NCBI GenBank assembly: GCA_027622715.1
Contig: JAQBYN010000008.1
Span: 41,469 to 105,468, forward strand
DNA: 64,000 nucleotides
DNA from: Pseudomonadota bacterium
GTDB taxonomy: Bacteria > Pseudomonadota > Alphaproteobacteria > SHVP01
Direction of reading: 5' to 3'
Part shown: one piece after another, positions 50,625 through 58,939 of the stretch
Position numbering within the stretch: the first letter of the stretch is position 1
Layout of the letters: every line of letters begins with the position of its first letter
Made by a program: the position numbers and the translations under genes
Notes under the pieces: model-generated
Told to the model about the DNA's origin: nothing
The model's input: only the letters and a program-made list of their open reading frames with translations
Database searches by the model: none

Positions 50625-50628
50625 TGCG
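50581..50628 (-). repeat. Perfect 24-bp tandem duplication spanning the permease start
   Basis: Two identical adjacent 24-bp units, 50581-50604 and 50605-50628. Each contains the CAATGAGC junction, so the permease start codon occurs twice in frame and the protein begins with a repeated seven-residue peptide. The ATPase stop lies only in the right-hand unit. Confidence 0.95.
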
Positions 50629-51379
50629 CGGCCGTCCCATCAGCCGCGCGTCCACGCGCGATATCGAGAAACACTTCCTCCAGTGTTTGGCGTCCGTATT
50701 GGTCGATCAGCGCTTGTGGCGTGCCACGGTCAACAACGCGACCGGTGCGCAGCATGATGACGTCATCGCACAGCCGCTCGACCTCGCCCATGTTGTGCGA
50801 TGCCATCAGGAATGTCGCCTGGGTGCGCTCTTGATAGGCCTTCAAGAAGGTCCGAATCCAATCGGCGGTGTCGGGATCAAGCGACGCGGTTGGCTCATCC
50901 AGCAACAACACGTCGGGTTCATTCAGCAGCGACTTGGCCAAGGCCACCCGGGTCTTTTGGCCCGACGACAGGTTGCCGAACGGACGGTCCATCAGCGGCA
51001 TCAACTCCAGCGCCTCGCCCAATTCGGCGATCCGTGCCTTCATGTCGCGCAAGGCGTAGAGCCGGCCATAAATCCGCAAATTCTCTTTGACCGTCAGGCG
51101 CCGCGGCAGGTCGACATAGGGGGAAGAAAAATTCATCCGCGGCAATGCCCGGTAGCGGTGCCGCAACATGTCCTCGCCCAAGACGCATACGGCGCCGTCG
51201 CTCGGCAACAGAACACCCAGCAAAATAGAAATGGTTGTGGTCTTGCCGGCACCGTTGCCGCCCAACAGCGCGGTCGTCGTGCCCGGCGCGACGTCGAACG
51301 ACAGATTGTCGATCGCTGTCACCGAGGCGTAGCGTTTGCTGAGATTGCGCACCGAAATGGCGGCGGTCGCGGCGTCCAT
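50621..51379 (-). CDS. ABC transporter ATP-binding protein
   Basis: 252 aa. Walker A GGNGAGKTTT (about residue 40), signature LSSGQKTRVALAKSLL, Walker B VLLLDEPTASLDPDT and H-loop SHNMGEVERL, typical of ABC-2 exporter ATPases. ATG 51379. The gene is translationally coupled to the permease. Divergent from regB, with about 80 bases between them. Confidence 0.93.
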   Translation of the reverse strand: MDAATAAISVRNLSKRYASVTAIDNLSFDVAPGTTTALLGGNGAGKTTTISILLGVLLPSDGAVCVLGEDMLRHRYRALPRMNFSSPYVDLPRRLTVKENLRIYGRLYALRDMKARIAELGEALELMPLMDRPFGNLSSGQKTRVALAKSLLNEPDVLLLDEPTASLDPDTADWIRTFLKAYQERTQATFLMASHNMGEVERLCDDVIMLRTGRVVDRGTPQALIDQYGRQTLEEVFLDIARGRAADGTAAQ

Positions 51380-51459
51380 GAATCCGAATATGGGGCCTCG
51401 TGTAGACCCGCGCCAGCCCCCGCGTTGCCGCTGTGCAAAGCGGGCGATAGGCTCCCCCG

Positions 51460-52788
51460 GTGACGAAGGGTGGGCCCGTAGACTTGACGGCTTCTTCAGC
51501 GCCGACGCTGGACAGAATACCTGTGGCGGGCGCCGGTCGCTTGCGTCTACAGACCTTGGTGCTGATCCGTTGGATCGCCCTGGCCGGCCAAGCGGCGGCC
51601 ATTGTCGCCATCAAGTTTGGGCTCGACTTCGAGATGGCCTTTGTGCCGGCCTTGTTGGTGGTGCTGGTGTCGGTCGCCCTCAACGCTCTCCTCACCGTGC
51701 GCTACACGCCCACCACCCGGCTTAGCGATCTGCAAGCGTCGCTCTACCTCGCTTACGATACGGTGCAGCTCGCCATCCTGCTCTATTTGACCGGCGGTAT
51801 CGAAAATCCTTTCGCGATGCTCATGCTTGTGCCGGTGACGGTATCGGCAACGATCCTTAGCTTGCGTAGCACCGTCTTGCTGGGCGCGCTTGCCGTGGGC
51901 AGCCTGACCCTGGTCGCCTTCTTTCATCAACCGTTGCCGTGGTATGCCGGGGGCATCGCCCTGCCGCCGCTCTACGTCGCGGGCATTTGGACCGCGCTCA
52001 TTCTCGGTATGGGGTTCATCTCGATCTATGCCTGGCGCGTCGCCGCCGAGGCGCGCCGCATGTCCGACGCGTTGGGCGAAACCCAAATGGCACTGGCGCG
52101 CGAACAGCAGCTTTCATCGCTGGGCGGTCTTGCCGCAGCGGCGGCGCACGAACTCGGTACGCCGCTCTCGACAATTGCCTTGATCGCCAAAGAAATGCGC
52201 CGTGAGGTCGCCGACGGCGCGGCGCTCGCCGACGATATGGACCTGCTGCTGCGCGAGACCGACCGGTGCCGAGACATCCTCGCGCAATTGTCGCGCGATC
52301 CGCGCCATGACGGTGAGTCGCCCTTCGAACGAATGGCATTGCCGGCACTTGTCGAGTCGATCGTCGCCCGGCATCGCTCACAAACTGCCACGATTGATAT
52401 CACCGAACGCTGCGATCCGGGCACGGCTATGCCGTTCATCGCGCCGCGGTCGGAAATCGTTCATGGCCTCGGCAACATCGTGGAGAATGCCGTCGATTTC
52501 GCGCGAACCAGGGTCAACATTGCGATCACCGCAACGCCTGTCGCGGTCACCCTCGAAGTAACGGACGACGGACCCGGGTTTTCGCATACGGTCCTGGGTG
52601 ATCTTGGTGAACCCTATGTCTCGACGCGGCGGCAGAGCGGCGGCATGGGTTTGGGATTGTTCATTGCTAAGACGTTGCTGGAACGGACCGGCGCGGTTGT
52701 GCGGTTTCACAACGCGCCCACGGGCGGTGCCGAGGTGGTGATTCGCTGGCCGCGTGACATACTTGGCGCACCAGGATCACCATCATGA
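51460..52788 (+). CDS. regB: Redox sensor histidine kinase RegB/PrrB
   Basis: 442 aa. Six N-terminal membrane segments include the quinone-binding motif GGIENPF (from residue 112). H-box AAAHELGTPLSTI with H230, and the redox Cys C270 exactly 40 residues later in RCRDIL, as in Rhodobacter capsulatus RegB (H225, C265). The ATPase domain has NIVENAVDFA, DDGPGF and GMGLGLFIAKTLL. GTG 51460. The stop overlaps regA (ATGA). It senses the quinone pool and redox state. Confidence 0.95.
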   Translation: MTKGGPVDLTASSAPTLDRIPVAGAGRLRLQTLVLIRWIALAGQAAAIVAIKFGLDFEMAFVPALLVVLVSVALNALLTVRYTPTTRLSDLQASLYLAYDTVQLAILLYLTGGIENPFAMLMLVPVTVSATILSLRSTVLLGALAVGSLTLVAFFHQPLPWYAGGIALPPLYVAGIWTALILGMGFISIYAWRVAAEARRMSDALGETQMALAREQQLSSLGGLAAAAAHELGTPLSTIALIAKEMRREVADGAALADDMDLLLRETDRCRDILAQLSRDPRHDGESPFERMALPALVESIVARHRSQTATIDITERCDPGTAMPFIAPRSEIVHGLGNIVENAVDFARTRVNIAITATPVAVTLEVTDDGPGFSHTVLGDLGEPYVSTRRQSGGMGLGLFIAKTLLERTGAVVRFHNAPTGGAEVVIRWPRDILGAPGSPS

Positions 52789-53339
52789 CCGATACACCTG
52801 CGGCGGAAACCGCCGCCAATCCTCGGCTCCTCATCGTTGATGACGATGCGCCGTTTCGCGATCGGCTGGCGCGGGCGATGGAAAAGCGCGGCTTTGCCGT
52901 GGCTACCGCCGCCGACGAAGCAGGCGCCGCCGCCGCTATCGCGACGCACAAACCGACGCACGCGGTGCTCGATCTGCGGCTCGAAAAAGGCTTTGGTCTC
53001 GACATCGTGCCGGTGATTCGCGCCCAAAACCCCGATGCGCGCATCGTTATTCTCACCGGCTATGGCAACATCGCGACGGCGGTCGCTGCCGTCAAAGCCG
53101 GCGCTGTCGACTATCTCGCCAAGCCGGCCGACGCCGACGAGATTGAGGCGGCCCTGCTCGCCTCGGGGCTAGACAAGCCCCCGCCGCCCGACCAGCCGAT
53201 GTCGGCAGACCGGGTGCGCTGGGAGCATATCCAACGGATCTTTGAGCTGTGCGACCGCAACGTGTCGGAGACCGCAAGGCGCTTGAACATGCATCGCCGC
53301 ACCCTCCAGCGCATTCTGGCCAAACGCTCGCCGCACTGA
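52785..53339 (+). CDS. regA: Response regulator RegA/PrrA
   Basis: 184 aa. Receiver domain with the acidic pocket IVDDDAPF, phosphorylation site D63 in AVLDLRLEKG and LTGYGNIATAVAAVKAGAVDYLAKP. The Fis-type HTH RNVSETARRLNMHRRTLQRILAKR ends the protein. It regulates respiration, carbon and nitrogen genes in photosynthetic and other alphaproteobacteria. Overlaps regB by four bases. Confidence 0.96.
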   Translation: MTDTPAAETAANPRLLIVDDDAPFRDRLARAMEKRGFAVATAADEAGAAAAIATHKPTHAVLDLRLEKGFGLDIVPVIRAQNPDARIVILTGYGNIATAVAAVKAGAVDYLAKPADADEIEAALLASGLDKPPPPDQPMSADRVRWEHIQRIFELCDRNVSETARRLNMHRRTLQRILAKRSPH

Positions 53340-53397
53340 CGGACGGGCAAAATATGCTGGAATCAGTGGAACTTAGAGGCACTCGCGGGTATAACCG

Positions 53398-54870
53398 GTG
53401 AGCAAAATGACTCACCTAAACAGCCTGACCGGACAGGTCGCCGCGCTCGCCAACGCCCACGTTCTCGTGGTCGGCGATGTGATGCTTGACCGCTTTGTGT
53501 CGGGCACCGTTGAACGGATTTCGCCCGAAGCGCCCATCCCCGTCTTCCAAACCGGCGCGGAAAAGCTGATGCCCGGCGGTGCCGGCAACGTCGCGGCCAA
53601 CGTGGTGGCGCTCGGCGGATCGGCAACGCTGATTGGCGTTATCGGTGACGACGAATCGGGCCGGGCCTTGGCCGCCCTGTTCAATGGACAAGACCGACTG
53701 CGGGTCCAGACCGTATCCGACGGCGCGCGGCCGACCACGGTCAAGACCCGCTATGTCGCGCAAGGCCAACAGGTCCTCCGCGCCGACAGCGAACAATGCC
53801 ATGCGGTGCCGGACAAACTCGCCGCACGCCTTATGGGGCTCGTCGACGCGGCACTGCCGCTTGCGGGCGCGCTGGTGCTGTCCGACTACGGTAAGGGCGT
53901 CCTCACGGTGGACCTGCTCAATCAAATCATTGCCAAGGCGAATGCGCGCGGCTTACCCGTTGTCGTCGATCCCCATGGTCGGGATTTTGGCCGCTACCGG
54001 GGCGCCGGATTTGTTTCACCCAATCGCGCCGAACTGGCGCTGGCCAGCACCACGGCAACACAAACCACAGAGCAGATTCTCGTCGCGGCGCAACGGGTCA
54101 TGGCGGATTCCGAGATCACCAACATGTTGGTGACACGCAGCGAGGACGGCATGTCGCTAATCGCCCATGACGGCACCGCGACGCACTTCGGCGCTGAGGC
54201 GCGCGAGGTGTTTGACGTCGCTGGGGCGGGCGACACCGTTGTTGCCGCCTTTGCCGCCGCGCTAGCCGGCGGCATCGAGGTTATGGAGGCTGTAGCGCTG
54301 GCCAACACAGTGGCAGGAATCGTTGTGACCAAGGCTGGCACTGCGGTGGTTTCGGCGCACGAACTGATCGCCTATAGCCACGAGGCCGGGCTCAAATCCA
54401 GCGATGCCAAAGTGCGCCCGCTTGACGAAGCATTGCGCGTCGCCGCCGGGTGGCGCGAGCGTGGGTTGCGCATTGGGTTCACCAACGGTGCATTCGATTT
54501 GCTCCATCCTGGTCATATAGCCTCGTTGTCCCAAGCCAAAGACCATTGCGACCGCCTCGTCGTCGCGTTGAACAGCGACGCCTCGGTGCGCGGGCTCAAA
54601 GGCCCGACCCGTCCCATCCAATCCGAGGCCGCCCGTGCGATGGTGCTGGGCGCGATGACCCAGGTCGATCTCGTCGTGATCTTTGGTGATGAAACCCCAC
54701 TCGCGCTGATCAAGGCGATCCGCCCCGACGTGTTGGTCAAGGGCGGCGACTACCGCGTCGATCAAGTGGTTGGCGCCGATGTCGTGCAATCCTACGGCGG
54801 CACGGTGATCCTGGCCGACTATGTCGACGGTCACAGCACGACGCGCACCGTGTCTCGGATGGCGGGCTAG
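53398..54870 (+). CDS. hldE: Bifunctional heptose kinase / ADP-heptose synthase
   Basis: 490 aa. The N-terminal PfkB-type kinase (about 1-320) has PGGAGNVAANVVALGG and AGAGDTVVAAFAAAL. The C-terminal nucleotidyltransferase (about 345-490) has LLHPGHI with H370 and H373, and ends in YVDGHSTTRTVSRM. It makes ADP-D-glycero-beta-D-manno-heptose for the LPS core. GTG 53398; hldD follows 2 bases after the stop. Confidence 0.95.
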   Translation: MSKMTHLNSLTGQVAALANAHVLVVGDVMLDRFVSGTVERISPEAPIPVFQTGAEKLMPGGAGNVAANVVALGGSATLIGVIGDDESGRALAALFNGQDRLRVQTVSDGARPTTVKTRYVAQGQQVLRADSEQCHAVPDKLAARLMGLVDAALPLAGALVLSDYGKGVLTVDLLNQIIAKANARGLPVVVDPHGRDFGRYRGAGFVSPNRAELALASTTATQTTEQILVAAQRVMADSEITNMLVTRSEDGMSLIAHDGTATHFGAEAREVFDVAGAGDTVVAAFAAALAGGIEVMEAVALANTVAGIVVTKAGTAVVSAHELIAYSHEAGLKSSDAKVRPLDEALRVAAGWRERGLRIGFTNGAFDLLHPGHIASLSQAKDHCDRLVVALNSDASVRGLKGPTRPIQSEAARAMVLGAMTQVDLVVIFGDETPLALIKAIRPDVLVKGGDYRVDQVVGADVVQSYGGTVILADYVDGHSTTRTVSRMAG

Positions 54871-54872
54871 CG

Positions 54873-55859
54873 ATGATTGTTGTTACCGGGGGCGGCGGAT
54901 TCATCGGTTCCAACGTCGTGGCGGCATTGGCTGCCAAGGGCGACCGCGAGATCGCGGTCTGCGATGTGTTCGGCAAGAACGACAAGTGGATGAATCTCGC
55001 CAAGCACGAACTTGCCGGCGTTATCTCACCGCCGGACTTGATGGACTTTCTCAATTCCGAAAGTTTCCGGATGGAGGCAATCATCCACCTTGGCGCTGTC
55101 ACCGACACGACCGAAACCGACGTCGATCTGATCTTGCGCAATAATTTCAAGTTCTCGCTGGCTTTGTGGGACTGGTGCGCGCGCAACGAGGCGGCTTTTA
55201 TTTATGCGTCCTCGGCGGCGACCTACGGCGATGGCCGCCAGGGTTTCGACGACAGCGACAACTTGACGGCAATGGCGCGCCTGCGCCCGCTCAATCCGTA
55301 TGGCTGGAGCAAACATCTGTTCGACCGGCGCGTCGCGCGCATTATGGCCGAACGCTTGCCGGCACCCGAAAAATGGGCCGGCCTGAAATTCTTCAACGTC
55401 TACGGCCCCAATGAATACCACAAGGGCCGGATGTCTTCGGTCGCGCTCCAGGTCCACGACAGCATTTTGATCGGCGAACCGGTGCGCCTGTTCCGCTCGC
55501 ACAATCCCGACTATGAAGACGGCGGGCAGATGCGCGATTTTATCTACGTCGAAGATTGCGTCGCGGCGATTGAATGGATTCTCGACCAAGACGAGATGAC
55601 CGGCATTTACAACATGGGCACCGGCGAGGCCCGCACATTTCTCGACATGGCCTATGCCGTGGCCGACGCGATGGGCGAGGAGCTCACCGTCGATTGGATC
55701 GACACACCGCCCGACCTGCGCGACAAATACCAATACTTCACCGAAGCCAAGATGGAGCGCTTCCGCGAAGCGGGGTTCACCCGGACCTTCACCTCGCTCG
55801 AAGACGGCGTGAAGCGCTACGTCCAGCAGTACCTCTCCAAGCCCGACACGTACCGCTAG
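54873..55859 (+). CDS. hldD: ADP-L-glycero-D-manno-heptose-6-epimerase
   Basis: 328 aa extended SDR. NAD(P)-binding GGGGFIGSNVVAAL at the N terminus. The catalytic Tyr/Lys are in RPLNPYGWSKHLFDRRV, and FFNVYGPNEYHKGRMSSVA is typical of HldD. It completes the heptose precursor for LPS after HldE. ATG 54873. Confidence 0.95.
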   Translation: MIVVTGGGGFIGSNVVAALAAKGDREIAVCDVFGKNDKWMNLAKHELAGVISPPDLMDFLNSESFRMEAIIHLGAVTDTTETDVDLILRNNFKFSLALWDWCARNEAAFIYASSAATYGDGRQGFDDSDNLTAMARLRPLNPYGWSKHLFDRRVARIMAERLPAPEKWAGLKFFNVYGPNEYHKGRMSSVALQVHDSILIGEPVRLFRSHNPDYEDGGQMRDFIYVEDCVAAIEWILDQDEMTGIYNMGTGEARTFLDMAYAVADAMGEELTVDWIDTPPDLRDKYQYFTEAKMERFREAGFTRTFTSLEDGVKRYVQQYLSKPDTYR

Positions 55860-55889
55860 GGGCCGCACGCGCATCCGGTGCGCGAAGCC

Positions 55890-56222
55890 TCAGTCCAATT
55901 CCCGGTTGGCTTCTTTCTCCAGCGCCCGGGCCACCCAGGCGTTCATGCTCATGTTTTTGGCCTCGGAGGCCGCGACAACTTTCCTGTGAAGGTTCGGATC
56001 AAGGCGGACCTGAAATTTGCCGGAATGCGGTTTGTCGGGTTTCACGCGCCGTTCCGCACACCACGCAAGGTAGTCGTCGACCGATTCGCGAAAGGCGTGT
56101 TCGATTTCCGGCGCGGTGCGTCCCTTGAAAGTAATGACGGCGTTCACGCCGAGGACGTAGCCGAGGAAGCAGCCGTCATCGTCCAGCTCTAGTCGGCCGC
56201 CGTGGTATCCTCTGTAGTTCAT
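55890..56222 (-). CDS. hicB: HicB antitoxin
   Basis: 110 aa. The N-terminal partial RNase H-like HicB fold (RGYHGGRLELDDDGCFLGYVLG) precedes a C-terminal ribbon-helix-helix DNA-binding domain (FQVRLDPNLHRKVVAASEAKNMSMNAWVARALEKE). It neutralises HicA and represses the operon. The start lies one base after the hicA stop, giving the usual toxin-first order. Confidence 0.92.
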   Translation of the reverse strand: MNYRGYHGGRLELDDDGCFLGYVLGVNAVITFKGRTAPEIEHAFRESVDDYLAWCAERRVKPDKPHSGKFQVRLDPNLHRKVVAASEAKNMSMNAWVARALEKEANRELD

Positions 56223-56223
56223 G

Positions 56224-56481
56224 TCATTCTACTCCGGCCCGCTCGAGGAACCGCGCGACAGCTCTGACCGTGCCGCGCCCGACGGTCGGCTCTGGGTGAG
56301 GCTCATGGAAGACTGCCTCTGCGTCATTGAGTTCAACACGGACACGACTGCCTCTTCCTTGCCGCACAGTCCCACCAAGCGCTTCGAATAACGCCTCGAT
56401 TTGCTTCCAGCGAATGGTCGCCTTAGTGCCGCGGATGTCTGCAAGGGTTTTGGCGTGTCGGCTGTGCAACGGGTGCCTCAT
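56224..56481 (-). CDS. hicA: HicA mRNA-interferase toxin
   Basis: 85 aa from ATG 56481 or 81 aa from TTG 56469. HAKTLADI, IRWKQIEALFEALGGTV, the dsRBD-like core GRGSRVRVELN with the catalytic-type His in AVFHEPHP, and VRAVARFLERAGV fit HicA. A -10 box overlaps the ATG, so a message from that promoter would begin after it; the TTG then aligns with the usual HicA start and would be nearly leaderless. The gene is in frame with hicB downstream by one spacer base. Confidence 0.9.
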   Translation of the reverse strand: MRHPLHSRHAKTLADIRGTKATIRWKQIEALFEALGGTVRQGRGSRVRVELNDAEAVFHEPHPEPTVGRGTVRAVARFLERAGVE

Positions 56482-56509
56482 TATATAGTGCCAAATAGTG
56501 GCACTACAA
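56480..56509 (-). promoter_or_regulatory. hicAB promoter with palindromic operator
   Basis: On the minus strand: -35 TTGTAG (56509-56504), 18-base spacer, -10 TATAAT (56485-56480). The palindrome TAGTGCCA-5-TGGCACTA (56486-56506) fills the spacer and overlaps the -35 box; this is a likely HicB RHH operator. The -10 overlaps the ATG at 56481. Confidence 0.7.
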
Positions 56510-56622
56510 TGCAAAAGTTCCGTTTGTTTCTAGGCCATTGCCAGAACGCGCGGCAGGCCGGTGTCATAGGAGACTATGGATGGATTTGGCGGGTTTTGCC
56601 GACCCGTACCGCGCGCAAACCC

Positions 56623-56997
56623 CTACCAGGTCTTGACCGGCGGTGACTTGACCTCGACCTGTACTGACTCTTCCAACGCCTCAGACCAATGCGGCACGCC
56701 CTTGGGATGGAACCAGGTGTCGCCGGGGTTGGCGGTGAATTCTTCGCCGCCGATCCACAACTTCAATTTGCCCGACACCAGGTGGCACGACGTTTCGTGA
56801 TCGTCGTGTTGGTGGATCGGATCGCGTATCCCCTTTGGCCGGGTGATCGACAGCATCAGCATGCTGTCGCACTTCATCACGACCTTGACCGCGACCGGCT
56901 TGGCCATCGTCTGCCCTTCGACTTTTTCGATGAAGTCGGTCGGCGCGTCGGCACCCGCCACAAAGGCGCGGTTAAAGTTCTCAATCGTTCCAGGCAT
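56623..56997 (-). CDS. Cupin-domain protein
   Basis: 124 aa single cupin barrel. Motif 1 region IHQHDDHETSCHLVSGKLKLW and motif 2 NPGDTWFHPKGVPHWSEA provide the His and Glu ligands for a metal. The substrate is unknown. It is the last gene of the five-gene leftward cluster that starts with the YkgJ-type gene, two bases after the small nitrile-hydratase-like gene. Confidence 0.88.
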   Translation of the reverse strand: MPGTIENFNRAFVAGADAPTDFIEKVEGQTMAKPVAVKVVMKCDSMLMLSITRPKGIRDPIHQHDDHETSCHLVSGKLKLWIGGEEFTANPGDTWFHPKGVPHWSEALEESVQVEVKSPPVKTW

Positions 56998-56999
56998 CG

Positions 57000-57299
57000 T
57001 CAGCCTCCCAAGGTGGTGCGCACGGAGTCTAGCCGGGCATCAATTTCGGTTTCACTCAATGTGCCGCGTTCGATCAGCACGGCGCGGATCGCCAACAGCC
57101 AACTTTCGGCGTAGCTGCGCGTCGGGTCTTCGAACTGGGCATAGAACTCTACCGCGCGTTGGTGCAAGGCGCGGTCGTAGGGGCCTTCGTCCTGGCCAGT
57201 GATTAGCGTCAGCATGGCGTCAACCCGCTTGTCGAACCAGGTCGGCTCGCCGTCGGCCCGGTCGATCGGGCGCGGCGCGGTAATGGCGTTCTCCGCCAT
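57000..57299 (-). CDS. Small protein resembling nitrile hydratase beta-subunit N-terminal domain
   Basis: 99 aa, helical. TWFDKRVDAMLTLITG and the pattern SYAESWLLAIRAVLIERGTLSETEIDARL resemble the N-terminal helical part of nitrile hydratase beta or thiocyanate hydrolase subunits (W..R, then W..A...L..ERG.L...E). The catalytic alpha subunit is absent. It might be an accessory for the adjacent isochorismatase-like hydrolase. The family call is by motif only. Confidence 0.55.
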   Translation of the reverse strand: MAENAITAPRPIDRADGEPTWFDKRVDAMLTLITGQDEGPYDRALHQRAVEFYAQFEDPTRSYAESWLLAIRAVLIERGTLSETEIDARLDSVRTTLGG

Positions 57300-57304
57300 A
57301 CCGG

Positions 57305-58003
57305 CTACTCCGCTGCTGCCTGCGCCGCGGGCGCTAGTCGTGCCAACACCTCGGCCGAGGTCATCACATCGACAAACCCGTAGACGTTGCTCAAAGCCGA
57401 ATTGTGATGGCTGTCGTCATGCGCTGAATTGGCGTCGGATACCATGATTGTCTTGTAGTTCAACATCATCCCGTCACGCGCGGTCGATTCGCAACACACG
57501 TTGGTTTCGGTGCCGGCAATGACGATGGTGTCGATCCCGCGCGCCTGCAGATCGGCGTGTAATGTCGAGGCATCGGCGATGAACGGGCTAAAACGGTCTT
57601 TCTCAATCGTCAGATCGCCCGGCTTCACGATGAGGTCGCCGTGTAAGGCATGACCCCAGCCATCCGGTCCCAATCCGCTCAATAGCCGTTCGCGTACCGG
57701 CGGCGCGCAAAACACTTCAAAAAGGGTACTCCAGGTTCGCGCGGTCTCTTCGGTAAAGGTCGTAACGATCCACACGACCGTGCCGCCTGCTGCACGCACG
57801 CCCTCGGCCAATGTGTTCACGGCGGGTACAATATCGATGGTGTGTTGGCCGCCCGATGTCGCAGGATCGCAAAAGAACGTCTGCATATCGACCACGATCA
57901 ACGCGGTGCGCGTCGCGTCCAGCGTCTCAAAAATATGCGTGCGCCCGCCGCGCCGTTTCGCCATGCGCGCGACAAGGCCGGGGAATAGCGCTGTTTCGTG
58001 CAT
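57305..58003 (-). CDS. Isochorismatase-like cysteine hydrolase
   Basis: 232 aa. The catalytic triad is visible: D39 in VVDMQTFF, K135 in EKDRFSPF and Cys170 in ETNVCCESTARDG. An Asp-rich metal or structural stretch DANSAHDDSHH follows. Isochorismatase-fold enzymes include nicotinamidases, N-carbamoylsarcosine amidases and ureidoacrylate amidases; the substrate is not readable. ATG 58003. It lies between the MBL-fold and the NHase-like genes. Confidence 0.88.
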   Translation of the reverse strand: MHETALFPGLVARMAKRRGGRTHIFETLDATRTALIVVDMQTFFCDPATSGGQHTIDIVPAVNTLAEGVRAAGGTVVWIVTTFTEETARTWSTLFEVFCAPPVRERLLSGLGPDGWGHALHGDLIVKPGDLTIEKDRFSPFIADASTLHADLQARGIDTIVIAGTETNVCCESTARDGMMLNYKTIMVSDANSAHDDSHHNSALSNVYGFVDVMTSAEVLARLAPAAQAAAE

Positions 58004-58060
58004 CGTGGTGTCCTCCGTGGCGACAGCCTAGCGGCTCGGGCAAGGTCGCGGAACCCGTGC

Positions 58061-58939
58061 TCAAGCCCCATCCAGCATGGCAAATCGCGGCGCGCCGCCA
58101 ACATCGATGATCCGCCCGGCGGTTGGCCCGGCAAAATGGGCGGCCAGCACGATCGCACTGCCGCCGGCGTGCGCCGCAATAAACGCGCGCCGCGTCGCGG
58201 TCGAGCGCTCGGGATCCAAGCAAAACTTGGTTTTCCACTGTGGTTCGGCGATCAGCACCGGGTGGTGCAGCATGTCGCCGGTGAAGAACGCCTCCACCCC
58301 ATCCGACTGTAGGTGCACGCAGTAATGCCCAGGAGTATGGCCGGGCGAAGGTACCAGTGACAGGCCGTCGCCGATGGCAAAATCCATACTGACGATCTCG
58401 GCCAAACCGGCGTCGACAATCGGAAACACCGAGTCGGCCAAGCTGGTGTAACCGAACTCGCCCGGCTTCACCGTGTTGTAGTGATCATAGTCGCCCTTGG
58501 AAAAAATGTAGCGCGCATTGGGAAATGTCGGCACCCACCGCCCGTCCTGCAGCCGCGTGTTCCAGCCGACATGATCGGCGTGCAGGTGGGTGCACATCAC
58601 ATAGTCGACTTCTTCCGGGGCAATCCCCATGGCCCGCAGGTTGTCGAGATAGGGCCGGTTCTGCATATGCCAAAACGGTAGCGCGGCGCGGTCCTTATGA
58701 TTGCCGACGCACGTGTCGATCAAAATCGTTTTGCCGAAACCCTGCACGACATAGGTGTGAAAGCTAAACGTCAGCGTTAGCGCATCACCGGCCCCGGCGA
58801 CAAAATGGGGCGCCAACCAGGCGGCGTGTTCGCGCAGCGCGGCATCGTCCCAATCGTGAAACGTGAACGCCGGGGCGAACGGTTCCACCACTTCGACCAA
58901 CTTGCGCACTGTGTAGTCGCCGAATTGCTGCGGTCTCAT
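58061..58939 (-). CDS. MBL-fold metallohydrolase
   Basis: 292 aa. Metal motif THLHADHVGW (H118, H120, D122, H123), then SPGHTPGHYCVHL and the C-terminal AAHFAGPTAG. No signal peptide. The substrate is unknown, but the lactonase-like group (AHL lactonases and similar) is the closest look-alike. ATG 58939 overlaps the YkgJ-type gene's stop by four bases (ATGA). Confidence 0.88.
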   Translation of the reverse strand: MRPQQFGDYTVRKLVEVVEPFAPAFTFHDWDDAALREHAAWLAPHFVAGAGDALTLTFSFHTYVVQGFGKTILIDTCVGNHKDRAALPFWHMQNRPYLDNLRAMGIAPEEVDYVMCTHLHADHVGWNTRLQDGRWVPTFPNARYIFSKGDYDHYNTVKPGEFGYTSLADSVFPIVDAGLAEIVSMDFAIGDGLSLVPSPGHTPGHYCVHLQSDGVEAFFTGDMLHHPVLIAEPQWKTKFCLDPERSTATRRAFIAAHAGGSAIVLAAHFAGPTAGRIIDVGGAPRFAMLDGA

